Shown here in pieces: positions 45,201-57,500 of a stretch of DNA of 64,000 nucleotides. This DNA comes from Crotophaga sulcirostris (taxonomy: Eukaryota > Chordata > Aves > Cuculiformes > Crotophagidae): the NCBI GenBank assembly GCA_013397455.1, contig VYZB01000145.1:1550461-1614460 (forward strand). The letters run 5' to 3'. Below the pieces are notes generated by a model that was given only the letters and a program-made list of their open reading frames with translations, did not search any database and was not told the origin of the DNA. The translations under genes were made by a program, and so were the position numbers. Position 1 is the stretch's first letter. Each line of letters starts with the position of its first letter.

Positions 45201-48200
45201 GGCAAGGCACCGCATGCCTGAAATACAGTTCCCCGCAGCTGATATGGTGAATCCTTGCATCAGTTTGAGAAGTAACAAAGCAGAAGGGAACCTTGGCAGG
45301 GGTCAGAAGTTAAAACTTGACATTGAAGAGAGAAACTGGAAGATCAGCAGTCTGTAAAGAAGTCCACTTCTGATCTTTTAACACTCCCCCCTCAACCCTT
45401 GAGCCTCCCTCAGTAATTTCTGCACAAAGCTTGAATCCTCCTCTAGCGCAATTATTTAGTAAATCAAGCTGTGTCAGTTCAGCTCTGGAATCAAACTTTC
45501 TCAAAGCTCCCTAAGTTTAGCCTTTCGGAATTCTGACTCAGTGAATAGAGAGCAAATGTAAAGCCTTGCCTTTGGGTCATCGTGAGAGTATGGGCGGCCT
45601 TGCTCGACTGGTACTGAACAAAATGGGGGACGAGGTCCGGTCCCAGCTTCACATAGGCTCCCCTGTTGCTGCCAATCTCATAGTAGTTGGAGGCTGAAAA
45701 TATGGTCAGCACCTATTCCCAAAAAAGAGAGGCATTCACAGTCAGTACGTACATCCTCTGTTATACATACAGGCATCGGTGAAAACACCATAGCGATCCC
45801 ATCTGGAGTCAACAGGCTGTGAAACCAACATGTTTTACATGGAAAAGAGTGAGGTGGCTGCTGGCCTGCACGCCTGATGGGTGTGAGTTCCTCAAGGGCA
45901 GCTCTGGTCTCACATAGATCTGAGCACACACTGGGCTTCTGCAGTTTCACTGTGCTCTCCACTGCAGTGAGCAGAGTCAAAAGTGCCCCTGTTGAAGTCA
46001 CTGAAGTGACCCTGAATCTTCTGAGAGCAAAAGTTCACTGCGGCAGGTTAGAAACATCCTTTTGCACATCGTCCTCAGAAACAGCTGCAGGAAGTGGGAG
46101 CAGTGGCACAAGTGGGTTCAGACCTTGGCTCCCGCACACAAGGATGTGCTTGGCATGCACAACAGATGCCCCCAACAGAGTGGGTGGCTCCAGACAGTCC
46201 TGAGCTAAGACCTCAGCTGGGAACACACTTCAGTGACTCCCAGAAGTCTGTTCAAGGATTTTTTATCTACTTAACAAAGCCCCACTGGAAGAAATGCAAA
46301 CCCAAGACAAGCCACCACAGAAACCCAATCCTGGCAGCATGGAAACCCGAGTATCCTTCACACCACCCCCCTCACCAACCTTCCGGCTGTGACAGAACTC
46401 GTAGCCTTCTTGCTTGCACTCGTGGGAGCGGATGAGGAACTGTAAATTGTACTTGTCAAGGATCTTCTCTGTCACATCAGGCCCAAAGTAGCAGCCACCG
46501 CCTCTCACCGTATTTACTCTGCAGCCCTCCTGAGGCATCGGGTCACTCCAGAGAATGTCTAAAATCTGGAAGGATTGGAAAAGTTCCCTGAATAAAGTGT
46601 ACCCAGCAGGTATCGCCCATCCAAGTTTACTAAGCAAATACAGCTGTCTGTATTACCATAGTGCAGGGAAACAGAGATGTTTCCTGCATCCCAGTGAACC
46701 ACCACCACAGGACTGTCACAGACCTGGCCCACCACAGAGGTGACAATATTGTTGGCCTGGGGAGCCTCAGGCACACCCAGAGTACCTGGGGGAAGAGGGG
46801 TGTCCATAAATCAGGCCTGATACAAACCCCTTTGCTGCCTCTTAAGATTTCAGAGAGCCTTGCCTGTCCTCCATCCCAAAACAGAGGTCTCGGGGCAAGA
46901 ACATCCAGCAGATACTGAAGCCATGAGCAGGCTTAGTATTAAACTCCTTTGCTCTCTAGCCAGGACATTCCGGCACCTCCAGAAATGTAAGTAAGTGCTG
47001 ACTGAGTAATCACTATTTGGATTAAAGTTTAATCTCTTTAACCCTGACCTCAATATATAGCTTTATGCTGATATAGTGTGTGCCGGGATATCATATGTAA
47101 CGTTGAAGTAAGGAAGGATGGTTTCAGAGCACACAGAAGGGACAGACTGGCCCAACATGAACAGGAAGGCCACATTCCCAGGCTCTGTCCTGCCCAGCAA
47201 TCTACTTGCAGCACAGCCCAGCTAAAAACCACCAGTTCATTCTGCTCTGGGTACCCAAGATGACCACTCGCACGTCAGCAAACAATGTGCTCGTTCATTA
47301 CCTGCAGAGCCGACTGCAGATGCCCCGCATACACAGTGAGCGATATAACTGCTGGACTGCCCCACACTGAGTCAAGAAAACTTATTGCCCCACTCAGTGC
47401 CTGAGCAGCAGTTTGATTTATACAACAAAGGATGCATGCCGTGCTCAGGGCAAACGCTGAGGCAGAGCCTTGAGCACAGAAAGCCAAAAGCCTGGTGAAG
47501 AGGCTGAGTGCCAGGGGCAGGAGGAAGGTGCCAACTGAATGGCAACTAGCAGCAGTCTTGCACACAGCCTGTGTTCTCCTGCGGGAGTCTCACGCAGAGC
47601 TCTTCAGTTGGTAGGGAACCACGCCACAGGATGGGCTGGAGGTAGCGCAGGTATCTCACGGAACGCCCCAAGCAGCTGAGATCGCGTGCTCACAGCACAG
47701 CCCTTCATGACCACTTACCACCTTGTGATCAACGCCAGGCTGGCTCGGGGCACAGAGCAGTAGGTACAACATGGCATGAACCCCACTAGCCTGCCCGCTG
47801 GCACTTCAACACCAAGCTGCTTCTTCACTCCACTATACAGAGCAGGAAAAACCTCCGCAGAGAGGTCTGTGCACTGAACCACATATTTTGTACTGGCATT
47901 GCTCAGTACAAACCTGCAGGAGGCACCCCCATCCCACCGAGCTCAGGGCCCTGCTTAGACTACTCACCTGTTTCCACTCCTCCTGGCGAGTCCAGCATGG
48001 CCCATCCAAATCTGTCAAGGAGACCACGCTGGAATAGGTGAGCTCCTCCTCCTCCGACTCGCTGATGTCCACTAGCCGGCGGCACCACTCAATTTGCTCC
48101 TGCACCGTCTGCCGTACCCACCTGGAGAACTCCAGCCTATTGGCCATGCTGGGAGCCTGGGTCGGCTGGGGCTGCAGAGATAAACTGGGGGCTGCCTCGT

Positions 48201-51200
48201 TCCCTGCTGGGTCAGCCTCTGCTTTGTTCTCCCCGTTTATTTCCTGTATTTCCACATTTCTATTTGACTCCTTTCTTTTCTTCCCTCTTAATACAGAAAT
48301 AAACTGAAAGAGGTAAGAGAGAAAAGAGAGGTGGTCACACCACTTGGAAACCTACAATCACAGCTCTAACATCTTCCATTGGCAGACTGTCAGGTGACCC
48401 ACACCTCTGAGCCTCAATTCCCTTTGCTGCCATCAAACGCTGATTAATTGTGGAAGATTACCAGTGCTGTCTTCTCGATGTGCCATTCTTGGTTTACAGC
48501 TGGGGCCCGACATCCATCCTGACTACTGATCTCTCTCATCTTTGACTATGCTGCTCACCCATTTCACAAAAGCGGAGTACATGGATTTAATCTGCTATGG
48601 GAACGAGGCAGTGGAATGAGGGAAGGACTAATGACCAATGCAAGTGCTTGTCATTACATTTGGAGAAGGGCAGTAGTATTCCCAACTACAAAGTGAGGCA
48701 AAACCAACTTAAATGACTTCTCAAAATCCTTCTGGAAATCTAGGGGGGGAAACAGGCTAAGAAACTGTGGGACAAAGTCTCATCGCTGTGTTGTTACCAT
48801 CAGCACCAGCACACCTAGGTACCCATGCCATTGCCCACCGCTGCCTTGGCTATGATCCTTACATCTCCCAGCAGCCAAGAGTGCTTCCCTTCACACCTCC
48901 TGCACACACACTGTTAAACCAAAGCAATCCACTCTGAGCCTGTACAGTTTCTCTAGGAAGACCATCCTTTAGATTTGTCTCATCAACAGCCAAGTTAACA
49001 CATAGAAATAATCTCCTCGCTACAAATCAGCAATACTGTTGTCTCTTGCAATATCCAGGAAATAAAACCTACTTTGTTCCTTTGAATTTTCTCAAGCATA
49101 TCCAGGTCAGTGGTGTCAGAGATGCCCCCGTGTATAATGAGAACTTTCTGATCAATCAGGGTGGCCAGGGGCAGCCAGCAGAAGACATTCTGAACCATCT
49201 TGAGGATTTTCTTTCCATGGATCTAGGAAGATAGGGCAGAAAGGAAAAGATGAAGCATCAAGCCTTCAAAGTTGGTATCTCACAGGTAAAGGAGACACAA
49301 AGGTAGCCTACCTTGTATTTCTGCATTACTTCCTTGGCAAAACCGTAGCTAAAGGAACAGGAGAAAGGAAGTTGAGTGGGATTTCGCAGCGACACCCTTA
49401 ACATCGCCATCAGCCCCGCACAGAACCCGTACCGTAAGTTGACCATGTAGTCCTCGTGGTTCCCACGGTTGAGATGAACCTCATTTGGATAGATCAGGAG
49501 GAAGGTAAAGAGGATGATGAGGATCTCGAGGGACTGTTTGCCTCTGTCCACGAAGTCCCCATTGAACACGTAGGACTTGGAAGGGGAAGGAAGGCCATTC
49601 TGTAAGAGCAAGGAACAGGCAGCTGTTACAAGAAAGGCCTCCCCATGATCTACATATACCTCCCCCTGCCAGCTGCACGTTCCCTCATTCCTGTCCCAGG
49701 TTACCTCATACAATAGATCCCGACTTATTTTTATCCTCTGGGCTCCCAGAGGCCAATGCACTGAAAAGCGAAAGCTGGCAGACAGGAAGGGTTGTCACTG
49801 GCATCAGCACTTACAAAAACATCACTGGTACTTCCCAAATGTACATGTGCGTCAGTTTTCAAAGGCAGCAAGGGAATAAGCTGCAGCTTTGTGAAGCCAT
49901 TTAAAACTGATCAAATTGGCCTGCAGAACTGCACGTGAAGGGCCCAGTTTTGCCAACACTTCACAGCATGACCCATGCATTACCTCTCAATGTCTGGCCA
50001 GCCTCCTTCTCCACATATGCTTACCTTATAAAATATGAAGAACAAGTCATCCAGCTGGCCGTGCAAGTCTCCTAACAAGCACAAAAAGACAGGTCACACT
50101 ATGTTTAACTTTAAAAGACACCAATAAGTAACTTCCTATGAAGTATCTCCTCTATATGACTTCTGAAATATTTTAGGAAGTTCAAAGTAAAAGTTTCCTT
50201 ACACTGAGGCAATGTGCCCAGAGGAAAAGGGTGTGATGTAAAGGCTTGCGCTAAAGCCTGAGAAGGGCAGCAGAGAACCTACACCAGCTTCTGGAGACTC
50301 TGATTTAGAAGCTTTGTTCGTGTATCTTTTATGATAACACAACATGGCACAGAGAAACTGATCATTACATTGGAGAAGGCTTTGCATACAAAATAATAAT
50401 CAAACTAAACTCTCATTTAAGATGATATCAGAGAGAGAACTTTGTTCTCCTGAAGCTGCACACAAAAGTCTAAGTATGTATTTTTCAGAAACACCAAAAG
50501 TTTAAACATGAGTCTTAGAGTAGGAAAACAAAGGTGAAAAGCTTTGTCTCTTTCAAGTGTCCTTGACAGGACGCAAAGATGTGTCGGTATTGTGATCTGA
50601 ATGCATACACCGCTGCTAATGAAGGCTCGGCCAAAACAGCTCCAGGACTTGGTCGTTTACAAAATTCCAGGCTGCAGAACAGGACATACCTCCTCCTCTC
50701 CTTGCATTTTTATAATAACCATGACAGCACCACTGCAACCGCAGGCTACGTCAAGCTGAACGCTACCATCTGGGGCAGGGGTTGTTAATTATGTACCCCA
50801 GCATCTTTCACAGAAGGCAAACAAAGGCTACAAATAGACAAACCACCTTCCCTCAACACCCTGTCCCGTTCCAGACCAAGCAGCCACAGGGCTGTGATGC
50901 AGACTTGTTCCCTCCAGCTTTAGGCTAGACTTCACAACAGCCCAAATACAGCGTCAGAGGGAAACCCCAGACATTTCAGACAGCCCCAGCTGCCTGTCCA
51001 TGCAACACGCATCTTCTTTATGGGCCGCATTTGTGTTCCACACTCAGTACAGAGGAGAGGATCGTGCTTACACTACTGGTTTTTGTCTTTTCCACCCATC
51101 CCACGTGAGCATTCTGCTCCAGAGACTGCGCAATGCCCTCCCACCTGGACATACCGCACACGGTGACCTCCTCGCTGTAGCAGGTGGAGACGTGGCTGAT

Positions 51201-54200
51201 GTTTGGCAGCTGCTTGAGGTGCTTCCTGGTCTCTTGCAGGAGGTTTAAGACATAGCGAGCGTGGAGCTGCTACTAGGAGAAAGTGAAGGGATTAAAGCAG
51301 GAAATCAGTGACCTGAGCAGCAACACAAAGGCCCCAGGGACCCACTGTGATAGCCCGGATGGCAGAAACTCAGTGGAACAACACTCGGTGCTGACCTATG
51401 GGCTTACAAACAAGACAAGGCAAATACTGGACAACTGCAGGATGGAAGAGACTAGTTCAGAGCAGCTCGGCCTCAGCACAGGGCTGCCAAGACAAAGCCC
51501 TGGGCTCCTATGGTCCATATCTACGAGGCAACACCAGCTACTAGAGCAACAGGAATTCCAGCCCAGTATTGCAGGTAAGAAGCTGCTCCTCTAGGTCTTT
51601 CTTAGCCTTTTCTACATTGAACCAGACCATGAGCTGCTGTGTGACAGGCAGAAATAAGTTTGCTCAAAGCCAGGGTGTCGGCATTTAATATTTGTCAAGA
51701 CACTAGAGAGCTTTGGTTTAGAAGTAATTTTGTTTGGAAAAGGGATGTTGTGGCTGATTTTGCAGTTCAGCACCTTGACTGAGGGATGGCAGCACAGCAG
51801 TACAATTGTACAAGGACAGGTTTTGCTAATGCTGCTGAATTGGTGCTGGACTTCCCCGTCAAAACCCTCACAGTTTACATTTTAAATATCAGTTAAAGTT
51901 GCATGGCACAAAACATACTTTTAATGAGCTGTTTCCATCTGGACCATCCTATACTTTTTTACAAATTGAGGAATTGCAACAAAAAATGACAGAATATTTC
52001 AACATGGACTGTTGTGGATTTTTCCCTTTTAAAATGAAATCCAGGTTACTATTGGTGCACAACTATGGAAGGTTTTCAGTTTTGTCAGAAATTTCAGAAA
52101 GGAAAAAAGTTCCTATCGCAGGGGGAAATACCATATCACTTCCATCCCCCTTTGCTTAACAGCCTGCCAGCTCGTTATACTCCAACCAGCTTAGCTTGTT
52201 AGGAAGGCTAAAACCAAATTATCTGTCCTGCACCCCTGCGCAGAGAAGGGGAAAGCGTGGTTCCTTTGGGATCCTTACTTGTTTCTGCTTGAAAGCTTCC
52301 AGCAAGGCAGTTGCATGGTCAGGAAGGAGCGGGAAAGAGAGTCGGGGTCCAGTGTAGGAGTCTGGCACCTCCATGGATTCATAGTCACAGTATTTCTCCA
52401 GCTCTGCCTCTTTGAAGCTTTCGCCGCTTATGAACATGCGACTGATAAAATCCCCTGGATAGCAGATGAGTTGGTTTGATTGGTTTTTTAAAAAATGGAA
52501 AGAGACAAGAAAAGATTAAGTTGACTCAATACACCACTCTAGTCATTTGCTGAAGAAAAGCTGTTGGGTTAGGCTAGAGCTCACGAGAAACAGCAGCGGT
52601 GGAGGTGAGCTCCTAGTTTCACAGCACTGCAGAATCTGTCATGGGGAAAAGGCTGCAGTGACAAGTCTGCATGTGCTGTTGTTTATTTATTGCTGTAACA
52701 TCTCAAGAGTCCAACTCAAAGAGCAGGACATTATTCTGGTTTATAAAGGCTCTGAAAAAAAATCTTCCTCAACAGAGCTTTGCTGTGATACACATGGGGT
52801 GGTTGTGCGAAAAAGGGTGGCAATTTGAAAGAAAGGAGCGAGGGCTTCAGCAGGTCGTGGTCAGCAAAGTCAATAGTTAATTTTGTCTTACTACCATCAG
52901 ATTTCAGAGCTAAGCTCATTTTCAAGTTCCCAGCCCTAAGAAATAACACAAAGCGCTCTTTGCACTATACTGTTCACACAGCACTTCTCCTCCCACACCA
53001 GTTGTAAGTGAAACACCCTAGAGCACTGTTCCTAAAGATGGATTCTCTCACTTCAGAAGTGGACTCTGCAAAGCCCTGATTACCAGGGACCACTGAAAAA
53101 AGGCAGATCTCTAATACTGCTCTTAGAAAACACACTGAGCTTTTCTTCCCCCTTCCAGCTCCTAAGGAGCAGGAATTGCCCCACAGGCCTCACACAGCTC
53201 TGAGCCTGCAGAGAGTTCGCTCCCTGTCCAAATTCCTGATGCCATCGTTGTTTAGACTCTTGGCCCCCTTCACGATCCTGAAGGGCAACAAACCAGTACA
53301 GGGTGCAACCCTCTGAGCTGCTGGTGCCACATCTACATACAGCACATAGAAACTTACTCTCTTTGCTGCTGCTTGGCGTGAAGTGGTCCATGAGGTAACT
53401 GAAGAAGTTGTGAAGCTGCAAGAAGAGAGCGAGCCCATCATCATTCACCCTGGAATTAAATTCTGCAGAGTGGCAACTTAACATGACCTTCTTTCTGGAG
53501 CAGTCACCTATGCCCTTCCCATATTGTCTGGCATGGACAACGAGTGACACTATACCACTACTATACCACCCTCCTATGTATTTCCCTGCATATTCTTTCC
53601 TTTGGCACCTTACCTTGAGCTGATCCTGCTCACAAGAGTACTCAATGGATTGAAAGATTCTCCAGGTGCAACGTCGGCGCATTTCCAGCCGAGCAACGTG
53701 GCGCCGGTACCACTGTTGGATCAAGACGGCTGCCTTGAAAGCTGGGGGACAAAACCAGAACCAACGTGTTGAGCTGCAGCAGTGGCAGCTGAGGTACCAT
53801 GCTGCTGCTCCTTTCTCCACCCTGAAAGCTGAAGGGGGACCTTTTTTTTTCAGGAGAAAGTTTTCAGGAAGGGTGTTCTGATGCATAAATATTAAAGATA
53901 ACAAGACACCCACTTCTTTTCACTACATTGCAAGAGACTGATTGGACCCTGCGTGACCAGAGACCTCTGAAGTAATTCTGTTCATCACTGGTGGCTCCGC
54001 AGCACCAGCGTTAACAGCAACTTAGGGCCTAAAGATTCAAGCTTGTTCTTCAGTATTAATAGGCAATTTCCTCCCTTTCCATCTGCCTTGATCCTTTTCC
54101 TGTCTATCTTACAGTGTCGGTACTTGGGCTTCAGGAAACCAGAGGTTTGACTCAGGCCATACAAGGAGTTGGTGTGGGGGGGGGAGACTCTTGAGTCCGA

Positions 54201-56228
54201 GTCCAGAGCCTTAAAAATATGGGGTTTGTCTACCTTCCTTTAAGTCAAATAAACCCTCGCTTTTGGTGTTCTGGACTAACTTCAGAAGGGCTCTATTCTA
54301 GCAGAAATGTTAACGTACCGTTACCTTGGAATAAAATAAAGACGAAGTTAACACCCACAGTGAAAGGAGAAAACCAAATCTTTGGCCACTTAATGACACA
54401 GAAGGAATGAAGTGCCAGGAATTTCCAGGTGCCTGGTCATGGTTCAATCCACAGCCAGCACTGGCACCGGGCTCTTCCCTCCAAATGGTGCCTGTTTGCC
54501 CTGATCTTTAAAACATAACCATTCTTCCTCTGCATTTCCCTGGTTCCAGTGTTTTTCATTAAAATATTTTTTCAGATGGGGTGCGTGCATATTTAGAGTG
54601 AAGTACATGGCTGCAGTTTCCCATTTCCTTTTCCAAGTCCTGCCCCAGAACTCTACGTACCTCTAGAAATCCTTCCATCGCTCTTAGCTGGTCTTGACTG
54701 CATTTGGAGCACCTGGTTAGTTTACAGCACCTTCCCAGCCAGCTCTGCAACTTGGCATCTCTTTTGGTTATGCTCTGTGTCCCTTCCTGTCCATTTCTGG
54801 AGCCCTGCCCGAGAGCCTTACCTTTAAAACATTTTCTAGCAATGCTTGTCATCTTAGCTGAGGGAAGGCTGACTGCTCTGCCTACTGGCTGCCCCAAAAC
54901 CCAAATGGAGATGATAGAGTCACGGAATTAGCCCTGCTGCAGAAGCCTGTATTCCCTTGGGATCTGGTTCATGAGAGAGCGCTGCCATGTTTGCTGAAGC
55001 AGGGAGAGCAACGGGGGGCGTGGGGTGGAAAAATTTTATTAAAAACAGGGAAGCCCCCCACCCCTACCCCAAAGGCTGCCAAGAGCTGGCAAGGGACAAA
55101 GGGATCACATTAATTGAATTAGCTTGCATTAATTATATAACATAAACCACCTTCTGTGTACTTCAGCGGGAAACACTGACCTTTACCTAAAGAAGATATC
55201 CTGATGGCTTATGTATTGAAAATAATAATCCTTCTAAATGATGTTCCTGTTACAGCAGGAGCTGCGGAGCACAAAAAGGCAAGAGCTACTGCCATCGTGC
55301 CGCTGGGGAACCGAGTCATGGTGAAGGCATGGGCAGGAAGGTAAGACTTGGCTAGCATTCATTCAAGAATAACTTGCATATTCTTTACCTGAGCTTTATA
55401 TCTTGCTGAGAAAATGCTTATTGATCTGCTTGGCTTTGAGAAAATAAAAAAGACTGACACTTTTCCTGCAGTTTGGTGCCCCTGATGTGCCTCTCCAAGC
55501 CTCCTTTACAGCAGACCCAACACCAGCTGCCTGACTCCCTGTACAGTAATTTGGCTGCAGGTAACCAGAATCACAGTCACAATTAGCTTCTAAAATAAAC
55601 AACTTCTGGATACCTTGCATTCCCCTAATGGTGGATAAATGCCCAGTTACTGCAGTAGGAGTCAGAAATTCATAGTCATGACTCCACATATACCAATGAA
55701 AACTAAATCCTTTGAAACATTAAAAATGAAATCTATTAAAGCCTCATTATCAAGTGCACAGTGACCATATATACCACCATCCAAAGCATTTTAAGCTTCA
55801 GATGGGCAAGGCATTGGGTTTTTTACAGCTATCTTGCTGTCAGCATGTGACAATGCATGCATTAGCCAGCAACTGATTAATCCATCGGATGTCAGTTCTA
55901 ACAGAACTACTTTTTGCCACTTCATTTCTGGTCAGGTTTTGTTTGATTTTAATCTAATCCTGGTCTAAATAGCTGTTATTTTCTCAAGCCTGTTGGTCTT
56001 CTGCCTGACAGCTGTGGCTCCTTGTCACAGAATACTGAAAGACATAACCTCACCTTAATACTACCAAGAAAAACAGGTAACTTGGAAAAGAAACACATCC
56101 ACTGCAACCTCCCAATGGCATGTGCAGGAGCAGGCAGGAAAAGATGACATTTCAAAGAATCACTCACCATTTTCAGACTTCTGCAGGGAGTATTTGTAGT
56201 TGGCATTTACAGAGGTACCAGATCCCAT
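42282..56228 (-). CDS. PPEF2: Serine/threonine protein phosphatase with EF-hands 2
   Basis: Sixteen coding exons on the minus strand join in frame to 713 aa (human 753): 56168-56228, 53614-53741, 53358-53415, 52279-52454, 51155-51269, 50025-50071, 49433-49599, 49312-49348, 49073-49222, 47968-48303, 46380-46565, 45570-45712, 44939-45045, 43690-43853, 43035-43122, 42282-42460. It is the vertebrate homologue of fly rdgC, mainly known from rods and pineal. MGSGTS is a possible myristoylation start. An IQ calmodulin site lies at about 28-38 ([12 protein letters not shown]). PPP catalytic motifs are all intact: GDLHG 180-184, GDFVDRG 209-215, RGNHED 240-245, HGG 294-296, RSHE 471-474 and FSASNYY 492-498. 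The variable insert is 314-425. EF-hand loops are at 566-577 (degenerate), 650-661 and 690-701 (both complete). Intron 12 is GC-AG. The tail ends right after the last EF-hand and is shorter than in human. Confidence 0.96.
45570..45712 (-). CDS. PPEF2: PPEF2 exon 12, followed by a GC donor
   Basis: The exon encodes [12 protein letters not shown] through HTLTMTQR. On the minus strand its end reads CCCAAAG then GCAAGG. There is no GT at the position needed to keep frame with exon 13 (which starts GATCAGCAGAG and supplies the rest of the Arg codon), so the donor is GC. AAAG|GCAAGG is close to the usual strong consensus of GC-AG introns (AG|GCAAGT). Confidence 0.85.
47968..48303 (-). CDS. PPEF2: PPEF2 exon 10, variable insert of the catalytic domain
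   Basis: The exon is 336 nt (112 codons, phase 0 both sides). It encodes the linker that splits the two halves of the PPP fold in PPEF proteins. It opens with a basic stretch ([11 protein letters not shown]), has a low-complexity Gln/Pro/Ala middle ([15 protein letters not shown]), then an acidic run ([12 protein letters not shown]), and ends QEEWKQ, which matches the mammalian residues just before DILWSDP. It is clearly shorter than the human insert and accounts for much of the difference in length. No active-site motif lies in it. Confidence 0.85.
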
Positions 56229-57243
56229 GGTCTCCAACCAGTGCTCCTAGAACGTTGCAGGCTGGCTGAGGATCATCAAAACCATGAACGAAACACAGGA
56301 AAGACCATTCAGTCAGAATCAAATCAGCTGCAATATGTCCCACAGCGCCAAGAATCTGTAATTAAATATATAAACACTTAACATTAATGAGCAGAAGGCC
56401 TGTCTTCTGTCCCAGTACATCTTCCACTACCAGGTTTTTACAGCTACTGTGTTTTGTTCTAGACAATCTAAGATGAGGGTTTTTTCTCACTAGTGCGAGT
56501 TTCCAAAGTTAACACAAAGCTCCCTAGGGAAGCTGACACGCTTCACATATCACATGCACAACTGAATCCCCCCTAACTTGATATTTTTATAGACATTTGG
56601 ACAACTGAGGTAAGAGAGGAGCAGACCCTGCAGGCAATGAGAGGCTACAGTAAACTTACTGAAAATTCACTAGGAAAAAAATGAAAATCAGGGAAACAGA
56701 AATTTAAGTTCTGCTAAAAGAAAAACACCAATGGTTTGTGTAAGAGCTACAGATGAACTAAAAAAATCCCATCAAATACTTCTCCCATACTTCTCCAAAG
56801 AATAAAAATGCTAGATAGCACTAGGGAAAGTGGTGAAGGTCCTGATTTGCCCTTCAAGAGTAAATAGCAATGTATGTCCCACGTGTCCCTCAGACCCGGC
56901 ATGGCTCGGAGCGGGCAATGAGATGGTGAATGTTTTATTATACACATGCACCAACCCCTGCACGTGCAGTCACTGCACAGCCAATAAGGAGAACTGCAGA
57001 GAGAAAGATCCCAACTGCAGTTTTATACAGCTCGACCTATAAAAAGGTATTTCACCGCAAAGTTTGGGTGCCCACTAACTACTTCTGAATACAAAACAAT
57101 GTTACAGAGAAATTAAAGTAAAAATGGAACTTACCTTGCCACCAAATTAACTTATGGATTTACTCAGGTCAACACAAGAGAAGCTCTCCGCTTTTTCTAT
57201 TTTGGTTTCTATTCAGCACCCAAAGTGATCAATAATCTCTGAA

Positions 57244-57345
57244 GTGATTTGCTTGCTGACAGGTTCAGCTCCTCCTCAGAATCTCACTGAGGGAGGGGGC
57301 CGTTCCCTCGGGCGCGCCGCAGGACGGGCCATGGCTTTCCACACC
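57244..57345 (-). promoter_or_regulatory. Small GC-rich patch, possible PPEF2 promoter or 5' UTR exon
   Basis: A local CpG-rich patch (GGGCGCGCCGCAGGACGGGCC at about 57320-57340) stands out in AT-balanced sequence about 1.1 kb upstream of the PPEF2 start codon. Just before that codon, on the minus strand, CGTTCTAG could be a splice acceptor, so a non-coding first exon further upstream is likely. Its exact limits are not visible. Confidence 0.35.
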
Positions 57346-57475
57346 TGCAGCACGGAACGTGTGCGCTCTCCCGCAACAAGCGCAGGCCCTGCGATTTATT
57401 TACTGCACCGTTGTTTTGAGCAGCCTTAAGAATCCTCTCCCATGTGATGCTTAAGAAAGGCTGCAGATCTGAAAT

Positions 57476-57500
57476 GGATTAGGATTACTGAAGAGGATTA
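57476..57500 (-). promoter_or_regulatory. PPEF2: Cluster of three GGATTA (CRX/OTX-type) sites upstream of PPEF2
   Basis: GGATTA occurs at 57476-57481, 57482-57487 (directly abutting) and 57495-57500, read on the given strand (TAATCC on the minus strand). A GGATTC-type half site is seen on the minus strand at 57431-57437. TAATCC is the preferred site of CRX and OTX2, which control photoreceptor and pineal genes, and PPEF2 is expressed in those cells in mammals. The cluster lies about 1.25 kb upstream of the start codon. Confidence 0.45.
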
